Of a stretch of 10,768 nt of DNA, positions 7,331 through 10,768 are shown one piece after another. Every line of letters starts with the position of its first letter. Positions within the stretch are counted from its first letter, which is position 1. The DNA comes from Pyrinomonadaceae bacterium (GTDB lineage Bacteria; Acidobacteriota; Blastocatellia; Pyrinomonadales; Pyrinomonadaceae): contig JAICPV010000033.1 of assembly GCA_025929655.1 (NCBI GenBank), positions 1 to 10,768 on the forward strand, in the 5' to 3' direction. The translations under genes were made by a program, and so were the position numbers. A model generated the notes under the pieces. It did no database searches and was not told where the DNA came from. It saw only the letters and a list, made by a program, of their open reading frames with translations.

Positions 7331-7361
7331 TGTCAGAACCGGGTACGCAGTGACCGGGTTC
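7331..7361 (-). repeat. Left REP-like palindrome
   Basis: The sequence contains GAACCGGGT (7336-7344) and ACCGGGTTC (7353-7361), which pair except for one central G-G mismatch, leaving an 8-base loop. The imperfect stem is the usual look of REP sequences. It ends immediately next to the transposase stop codon (TAG, 7362-7364) and pairs as an inverted repeat with 7950-7980 (two mismatches in 31). Confidence 0.7.
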
Positions 7362-7886
7362 CTAAGCGTTCCATGCTTCAACGTCCGGCAGATCATCGCC
7401 CTGGCGGTTCAACACGTAGTTGCACGCCTCCCAAATCGACCTATCGGTCCACAGACGCCGTACGCTGCCCTTCTCAGCCCAAGGGCTGTATTCGTGCGGC
7501 CAGCAGTTACATTCCCTCATCGTATATGTCGCACGAGCCTTGAGCGCGGCCAATGCTCGATCAGGGTCATGTGCACCGATCCGAACTACACAGTGAATGT
7601 GATTTGTGCGTACGTTGATAGCGGAAAGAACCCAACCGCGTTCCGCACAGATCAACGCGATACCGCGCCGCACGGCGGTCCGCTGCGCGGCATTTAGAAG
7701 GACCGGTTTATGGTTGAGAGTTTTCCTGTTGTATCTCTTCCAATTTTTATTCGGTTCAATACGAGGGGAGCGATAGACGTTATTGTGCCGATCGACCGAT
7801 TTGCGTTCGTCGCCGTGCAGCCAGGTACCGTATGTACGAAAGGTGAAGAAGATCGCGAGCGGTACGTCAGTGTCGTTCCACGGCAT
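7362..7886 (-). CDS. REP-associated tyrosine (Y1/HUH) transposase, RAYT-like
   Basis: The 174-residue protein has a single Y1 domain. The start FFTFRTYGTWLHGDERKSVD (13-32) is typical of the transposase group found in planctomycetes and acidobacteria. The HUH metal site is HIH (His96, His98, within RTNHIH). A helix with ALKARAT (114-120) follows, and the candidate nucleophile is Tyr157 in NYVLNRQG. Such enzymes nick and join single-stranded DNA at hairpins; in RAYTs the substrate is the REP palindrome. The gene is apparently intact with no frameshift or missing catalytic residue. REP-like palindromes lie immediately after its stop and 23-94 bases before its start, one of which could affect its expression. 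It separates the DUF58 gene from the ftsB/mutase pair, all on the same strand. An IS200-type element is the alternative, but the flanking inverted palindromes favour RAYT. Confidence 0.82.
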   Translation of the reverse strand: MPWNDTDVPLAIFFTFRTYGTWLHGDERKSVDRHNNVYRSPRIEPNKNWKRYNRKTLNHKPVLLNAAQRTAVRRGIALICAERGWVLSAINVRTNHIHCVVRIGAHDPDRALAALKARATYTMRECNCWPHEYSPWAEKGSVRRLWTDRSIWEACNYVLNRQGDDLPDVEAWNA

Positions 7887-7905
7887 AGCGTATGTTAGCG
7901 CGGAA

Positions 7906-7923
7906 AAAGAACCCGGTCACTTC
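7906..7923 (+). repeat. Partial REP-like copy upstream of the transposase gene
   Basis: AAAGAACCCGGTCACTTC is identical to 7947-7964, 41 bp further on, but here only the first half of the palindrome is present: the second arm (CCGGTTC) is missing. It lies 20-37 bp before the transposase ATG on the minus strand, where a promoter or operator would be. Confidence 0.65.
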
Positions 7924-7949
7924 TGAAAAGGAGGGGATGCAACGCCAAA

Positions 7950-7980
7950 GAACCCGGTCACTTCGTTCCCGGTTCTGACA
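7950..7980 (+). repeat. Right REP-like palindrome
   Basis: The sequence contains GAACCCGGT (7950-7958) and TCCCGGTTC (7967-7975), forming a stem interrupted by mismatches. As reverse complement it matches the left copy at 29 of 31 positions. It lies 64 bp upstream of the transposase start and 7 bp from the strong hairpin at 7988-8020. Confidence 0.7.
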
Positions 7981-7987
7981 AGGAGTT

Positions 7988-8020
7988 GCGGCCTCAGGTT
8001 CTCGGGAAACCTGAGGCCGC
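7988..8020 (-). terminator. Strong 13-bp hairpin after the ftsB-like gene
   Basis: GCGGCCTCAGGTT (7988-8000) pairs perfectly with AACCTGAGGCCGC (8008-8020) around a 7-base loop. It lies 52 bp downstream of the stop of the ftsB-like gene. On either strand no run of T follows, so it is not a standard rho-independent terminator. It may end or protect the 3' end of the mutase/ftsB mRNA, or mark the boundary of the REP-like unit next door. Confidence 0.5.
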
Positions 8021-8072
8021 GAATCGGAAGGCAAAACTGTTGGCTATGCGGAGTTGATAGGCAAAAGGCGGT

Positions 8073-8474
8073 TTATTTACGGGTTGGAAATGCCGGCTTA
8101 GCAGACTGCTCCGCTTTGTCTGTGTCGCCGGCTCGGGAAACTTGCTCCTTAGATCTAGCAAGGCCGTATTTACGCGCCTCGCGTTCGATCGTCTTAGGAT
8201 CGGATCTCAAATAATAGATCTCCTCCTGCATGGATAAATTTTCGGTCGTTGCCTGCTGGATCTTACTGTTCAGCTCTTCGAAAGTTTGCGCCTCGCGACT
8301 GAATTCAGAATACGCCCGATAGTTCACTGTCAAAACGAGCATCAGCACCAGTGTCACGGCAGACGCGATCGGGATCCAACTGGGAAGAACTTTCTTCCTC
8401 GGCTCCTTTCGCCACCGGAGCGGTTTGTTTACCGGCCGGCGAACCCTTTGTCTTTTTACCGTGACCTTAGACAT
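8073..8474 (-). CDS. FtsB/DivIC-like septum formation initiator protein
   Basis: The 133-residue protein has a very basic cytoplasmic N-terminus (residues 1-30), one membrane helix (about 34-50, IPIASAVTLVLMLVLTV), and a coiled coil (about 57-86). It then shows YYLRSDPKTIEREARKYGLA, close to the DivIC/FtsB motif in which a Tyr/Leu-Arg-x-Asp-Pro run precedes an x-Ile-Glu-x-x-Ala-Arg helix. The tail (108-133) is polar and probably disordered. In other bacteria FtsB/DivIC forms a trimer with FtsL and FtsQ that links early and late steps of septal wall synthesis at the inner membrane. The gene starts 7 bp after the mutase stop codon, so both should be co-transcribed. The long basic N-terminus is unusual for FtsB. 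FtsL is the main alternative because both are small bitopic coiled-coil proteins, but the SDPKTIEREAR motif favours FtsB/DivIC. Confidence 0.78.
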   Translation of the reverse strand: MSKVTVKRQRVRRPVNKPLRWRKEPRKKVLPSWIPIASAVTLVLMLVLTVNYRAYSEFSREAQTFEELNSKIQQATTENLSMQEEIYYLRSDPKTIEREARKYGLARSKEQVSRAGDTDKAEQSAKPAFPTRK

Positions 8475-8480
8475 TCGTGA

Positions 8481-9872
8481 TCAATTCAGAAGGTACTGAC
8501 GTCCGGCTTCAAGCAGCTTCGCGAGGTCGTCCTCGCTCTGGCTTTCCGCGTAGATCCGGACCATCGGCTCGGTCCCCGAGGGACGCAATAGTACCCAGGC
8601 GTCGTCAGCAAATAAGAATTTGACGCCGTCAGTACGGTTTATGTTTTCAATCTTGCGCCCGGCTAGTTCGGCCGGCTCCTCGGCAAGTTTCTCTTTCAAT
8701 TTCGCGGCCACGGCGTCGTCAAGCTTGACGCCGATCCGCCCCGATTCCAATCGTCCAACCCGTTGGTAAAGGGTGTCCAATTGCTCTGTCAAACTTTTTC
8801 CCCGAACGGCGACCGCTTCGGCCGCCAGCAGGCACGCGATGATCCCGTCTTTCTCCGGGTAATGCCCGCGTATCGAGAGACCGGCGGATTCTTCCCCGCC
8901 CAAAATGATCTCGTCTCTGTTTATCAATTCGCCGATGAATTTGAACCCAACCGGCGTTTCGTAAAGCTTTAGGCCACGTTCCCTTGCGACCCTGTCAACC
9001 AGGTGCGACGTCGCCACGCTTCGTGCGACACCTAGATTCCATCCGCGGCTCTCCGCCAAATAATCTGTCAATAAGGCTATCAGCCGGTTCGGCGTAATGA
9101 ATTCGCCGTTGTTGTCGATGATCCCGAACCTGTCGCTGTCACCGTCCGTCGCAAGCCCGAGCGTTGATCCTCTTTCTTTTACCGCTGCTCTAAGCTCATC
9201 GACGTTATCTTCGCCCGGCTCCGGCGAACGGCCGCCGAATGTTACGTCGCGCCAGTCGTGTATGGTTTCAACTTCCAGGCCGTTTTCGCGAAGTATTTTG
9301 TCGAGATATCCCCGGCCGGTTCCCCAAAGTGCGTCGTATGCGTATCGTCCCTTTGCTTTCGCGATCGCATCGAAATTTACTTTTGACCTCAGATCGTCAA
9401 GGTACGCGTCTCTAGGATCGTGATCGCTGACGGTTCCGCCGTCTTCGTCCTCCGGTACGTCCTTACGTTCGATCGCGGCTTCGATCCCTTTCGTAACTTC
9501 CGGCAAAGCCGGCGCACCGTCCGCGGTCGAAAACTTTATCCCCTGATACTCGGGCGGATTGTGCGACGCGGTAAAATTTATAGCTCCTGCCGCATTGTTG
9601 ATTCGTATCGCATGCGAGATCGTCGGCGTCGGGACCGGATGCGTGCATTGCAAAACAGCAAAACCTTTCCTGCTCGATATGTCCGCCGCTATTGCTGCGA
9701 ACTGCTCCCCCATGAATCTTGTGTCGTGGCCGATTATCAGGGTTTGCCCCTTCGACCCGTCCCGACTTTTCAAATAGCTGCAGATCGCGTTAGTTACACA
9801 CCGAACGTTCTCGAATGTGAAATCTTCTGCAATAACCGCCCGCCAGCCTGAGGTGCCAAATCGAATTTTCAT
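8481..9872 (-). CDS. Phosphoglucomutase/phosphomannomutase family protein
   Basis: The 463-residue protein has all four signature loops of the alpha-D-phosphohexomutase family. TASHNPP (101-107) contains the catalytic phosphoserine Ser103. The metal-binding loop TDGDSDR (242-248) supplies Asp243, Asp245 and Asp247. The sugar-binding loop is GGEESAG (325-331), and the phosphate-binding loop is RPSGTEP (430-436). It should interconvert hexose 1- and 6-phosphates in the cytoplasm, feeding glycogen, exopolysaccharide or cell-wall precursors. The loop GGEESAG differs from the GGE(Q/T)SGH common in GlmM, so phosphoglucosamine mutase is less likely, but glucose versus mannose preference cannot be read from sequence. 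The N-terminus MKIRFGTSGWRAVIAEDFT is complete. No good Shine-Dalgarno sequence precedes ATG at 9872. It leads a two-gene unit with the ftsB-like gene. Confidence 0.9.
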   Translation of the reverse strand: MKIRFGTSGWRAVIAEDFTFENVRCVTNAICSYLKSRDGSKGQTLIIGHDTRFMGEQFAAIAADISSRKGFAVLQCTHPVPTPTISHAIRINNAAGAINFTASHNPPEYQGIKFSTADGAPALPEVTKGIEAAIERKDVPEDEDGGTVSDHDPRDAYLDDLRSKVNFDAIAKAKGRYAYDALWGTGRGYLDKILRENGLEVETIHDWRDVTFGGRSPEPGEDNVDELRAAVKERGSTLGLATDGDSDRFGIIDNNGEFITPNRLIALLTDYLAESRGWNLGVARSVATSHLVDRVARERGLKLYETPVGFKFIGELINRDEIILGGEESAGLSIRGHYPEKDGIIACLLAAEAVAVRGKSLTEQLDTLYQRVGRLESGRIGVKLDDAVAAKLKEKLAEEPAELAGRKIENINRTDGVKFLFADDAWVLLRPSGTEPMVRIYAESQSEDDLAKLLEAGRQYLLN

Positions 9873-9976
9873 CCCGGCCGCGTATTCTCACTTTGCAGAA
9901 TGTGGAGAGCACTCGACGTTAAAACTTCACTATCTGTAAATGCGTTTTGATCCTAACTACCCTTGAAGTGCTTAGA

Positions 9977-10005
9977 ACCTTAACACAGCGCTTAGCCCTT
10001 GTAAA
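9977..10005 (-). promoter_or_regulatory. Candidate housekeeping promoter for the mutase/ftsB unit
   Basis: On the minus strand TTTACA (10005-10000) and TAAGGT (9982-9977) are 17 bp apart, about 105 bp before the mutase ATG. The -35 fits the consensus at five of six positions, but the -10 fits only three of six, so this is a weak suggestion. Confidence 0.22.
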
Positions 10006-10102
10006 GCGAAAAATGCGTCGCTAATACATTTTTTTCTAGTATTTAGCTATCTCTTTCTAACGTAAGACTTAACGGGTGCGCTTAAGCTTAAAAATGCTGT
10101 TT

Positions 10103-10120
10103 TTTCCGATGTGTCGGAAA
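10103..10120. promoter_or_regulatory. Perfect inverted repeat, possible enhancer/activator site
   Basis: TTTCCGA-TGTG-TCGGAAA is a 7-bp perfect inverted repeat with a 4-base centre, about 280 bp upstream of the sigma-54 promoter. A related half-site, TTCCGACA, is at 10164-10171, and TCGGAAA recurs at 10413-10419 just after the -12 element. Sigma-54 promoters need upstream-bound activators, so this is a plausible binding site, but the link is inferred. Confidence 0.35.
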
Positions 10121-10394
10121 CATTATTTGGTCTTCGCCTTGATAAAACCAAGCTGAAACTTTCTTCCGACAAATGTTTCTATGGCTTTGTTCAACCTGAC
10201 CGAACCTTAAGCGCGCGTTTAATCGACACGCGTCGAATGGCGGTAGCAATGGCAGCCAAAGGATGTGTATCAAAACGACATCGCATCCCGATCGATGAAG
10301 CATTGTGTCATTCTTATACAAACGCCAAAATTCTCTAATTCATTGAAATGCCACTATATCTGGGTTTCATTCCTAACAGGTCGACTTGGGCGTG

Positions 10395-10411
10395 TTGGCA
10401 CGCACATTGCT
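10395..10411 (+). promoter_or_regulatory. Sigma-54 (RpoN) promoter
   Basis: TTGGCACGCACATTGCT carries TGGCAC, a 5-base spacer, then TTGCT. This matches the -24/-12 consensus TGGCAC-N5-TTGCW completely, with GG at 10397-10398 and GC at 10409-10410 correctly spaced. Transcription should begin near 10422, giving a leader of about 96 bases before the ATG at 10518. Such promoters depend on an ATP-driven bacterial enhancer-binding protein. Confidence 0.82.
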
Positions 10412-10427
10412 ATCGGAAAACGATAGC
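10409..10427. promoter_or_regulatory. Palindrome over the -12 element and start site
   Basis: GCTATCGGAAAACGATAGC is a perfect 7-bp inverted repeat with a 5-base centre. It begins with the GC of the -12 element and covers the expected transcription start. It could be a repressor operator or a hairpin that affects promoter opening; it may also be chance. Confidence 0.4.
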
Positions 10428-10473
10428 TGTCCTTGCGCTCCTAGTTGTCCACACTCTAGAATATTGAATTTTT

Positions 10474-10502
10474 GCGGGTCTTCCCGCTGCAGCAGCGTTT
10501 TT
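10474..10502 (+). promoter_or_regulatory. Structured leader with two overlapping hairpins and T-run
   Basis: GCGGG-TCTT-CCCGC (10474-10487) and CGCTG-CAG-CAGCG (10485-10497) share three bases, so they compete. The second is followed by five T residues (10498-10502), like a small terminator, 16 bases before the start codon. This resembles an attenuator layout in the leader of the sigma-54 transcript, but both stems are only 5 bp. Confidence 0.3.
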
Positions 10503-10507
10503 ATATT

Positions 10508-10511
10508 GGAG
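10508..10511 (+). promoter_or_regulatory. Ribosome binding site that fixes the start at 10518
   Basis: GGAG lies 6 bases before the ATG at 10518 (TTGGAGAATAAAATG). It is one of the few clear Shine-Dalgarno sequences in the window and supports this start codon. Confidence 0.8.
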
Positions 10512-10517
10512 AATAAA

Positions 10518-10768
10518 ATGACCAGACCGATCAAGCATGTTGAAAAGGGCCTCACCTACATAGCAAAAGGCGCATTCAACGCGATCAAATCCGTTAACCA
10601 GTTCAAACCGAATCCTTCGTTCATTCCCAAGTGGTCTGACAAACCGATCTTAAAGTCGTGGCAGAAATCGAAACCGACTTTAGGCTTTCCGCGGCAGACG
10701 GATTCGCTCTGCCCGAACTGCGTGATTGAGGCGCGCGAGGAGATTCTCAGCGGTAACCGTGAAGTCTC
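10518..10768 (+). CDS. Probable radical SAM protein, Tes/Mss-like N-terminus (cut by right edge)
   Basis: Eighty-three codons are visible with no stop before the window ends. The start is basic and lysine-rich (MTRPIKHVEKGLTYIAKG), then SFIPKWSDKPILKSWQKSKP, and then TDSLCPNCVIEAREEIL with a CPxC pair at residues 67-70 (Cys67, Cys70). Short N-terminal CPxC segments of the form SLCPxC...EI precede the radical SAM core in the family around archaeal tetraether synthase (Tes, MJ0619 type) and in related bacterial proteins proposed to make membrane-spanning lipids. Acidobacteriota of subdivision 4 contain such lipids (iso-diabolic acid), so this is a reasonable guess. The core CxxxCxxC motif that would confirm it lies beyond the window. 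It could also be another zinc-ribbon protein. It has its own sigma-54 promoter, leader and ribosome binding site and is read divergently from the mutase. Confidence 0.5.
   Translation, partial: MTRPIKHVEKGLTYIAKGAFNAIKSVNQFKPNPSFIPKWSDKPILKSWQKSKPTLGFPRQTDSLCPNCVIEAREEILSGNREV

Larger units (their letters stand above)
7331..7980. mobile_element. REPtron-like unit: Y1 transposase gene flanked by inverted REP-like palindromes
   Basis: The 650-bp unit contains one single-domain HUH/Y1 transposase gene. It is bracketed by 31-bp sequences in inverted orientation (7331-7361 and 7950-7980), which match at 29 of 31 positions. Each is itself an imperfect palindrome based on GAACC.GG / CC.GGTTC. This matches the known layout of REP-associated tyrosine transposase (RAYT) loci, which differ from IS200/IS605 elements in being mostly single-copy and vertically kept. 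No target duplication was identified. Confidence 0.7.
9873..10394. other. Gene-free, relatively AT-rich intergenic region
   Basis: Over 500 bp lie between the mutase start and the sigma-54 promoter without a convincing gene. Composition is visibly lower in GC than the neighbours. Open frames present (for example plus strand 10111-10338, GTG start, 75 residues) lack a ribosome binding site and have no GC-rich third positions or recognisable motif. Notable contents are a candidate promoter for the mutase, a perfect inverted repeat at 10103-10120 and a related half-site at 10164-10171. The region could hold enhancer sites for the downstream sigma-54 promoter or an unrecognised small RNA. Confidence 0.55.

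Noticed and set aside
7906..7980. Repeats near the transposase as a CRISPR array
   Set aside because: There are only two direct copies, one truncated, with one spacer-like gap and no cas genes; the inverted partner at 7331-7361 and the Y1 gene explain them better.
7331..7980. Classical DDE insertion sequence with terminal inverted repeats
   Set aside because: The encoded enzyme has an HUH motif and a single catalytic tyrosine, not a DDE triad, and each terminal repeat is itself a hairpin, as in REP sequences.
8481..9872. Annotation as phosphoglucosamine mutase GlmM
   Set aside because: The sugar-binding loop is GGEESAG rather than the GGE(Q/T)SGH usual in GlmM; only the wider phosphohexomutase family is supported.
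10111..10338. Plus-strand 75-residue open frame with GTG start in the intergenic region
   Set aside because: It has no ribosome binding site, no recognisable motif and no GC-rich third positions as in the real genes here; its start lies inside a perfect inverted repeat. It is better treated as non-coding unless conservation shows otherwise.

Overview
The window looks like a chromosomal stretch of an Acidobacteriota bacterium, most probably subdivision 4 (Blastocatellia, Pyrinomonas-like). This rests on remembered protein resemblance (the 98-residue hypothetical protein, the DUF58 and DUF4097 proteins, the Cys-rich start of the last gene), on moderately high GC with GC-rich third codon positions, and on an apparent sigma-54 promoter. 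No search was run, so the placement is an inference.

Layout, left to right. Positions 1-2834 (minus strand) carry a large SbcC/Rad50-type SMC ATPase, followed by the start of a small membrane protein that runs off the left edge. A plus-strand 98-residue conserved hypothetical gene (2947-3243) sits between two arrays of the heptamer NTTCACT. Positions 3293-5800 (minus) form a compact operon: ECF sigma factor, overlapping zinc-binding anti-sigma factor (ATGA overlap), and exported DUF4097 beta-repeat protein. It ends in a hairpin/T-tract terminator at 3242-3265. Directly upstream on the same strand is a DUF58 membrane protein (5862-7295). Positions 7331-7980 form a REPtron-like unit: a single Y1 (HUH) transposase of the REP-associated kind, bracketed by 31-bp inverted imperfect palindromes, with a further partial copy in front of the gene. 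Positions 8073-9872 (minus) hold a phosphohexomutase followed 6 bp later by an FtsB/DivIC-like division protein, with a strong 13-bp hairpin beyond it.

The last part is about 520 bp of relatively AT-rich DNA without a convincing gene. It leads to a close consensus match to a sigma-54 promoter (10395-10411) with a perfect palindrome over its -12 element, then a structured leader, a good ribosome binding site, and the first 83 codons of a gene reaching the right edge. Its CPxC-containing N-terminus resembles the radical SAM proteins related to tetraether / membrane-spanning lipid synthases (Tes/Mss group); the catalytic domain lies outside the window.

Themes: envelope and stress functions dominate (ECF system with exported DUF4097 protein, DUF58, FtsB-like protein, sugar-phosphate mutase, possible membrane-lipid enzyme under sigma-54). 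The most unusual DNA-level structures are the heptamer arrays abutting gene ends, the REPtron-like unit, and the sigma-54 promoter with overlapping palindrome and structured leader.
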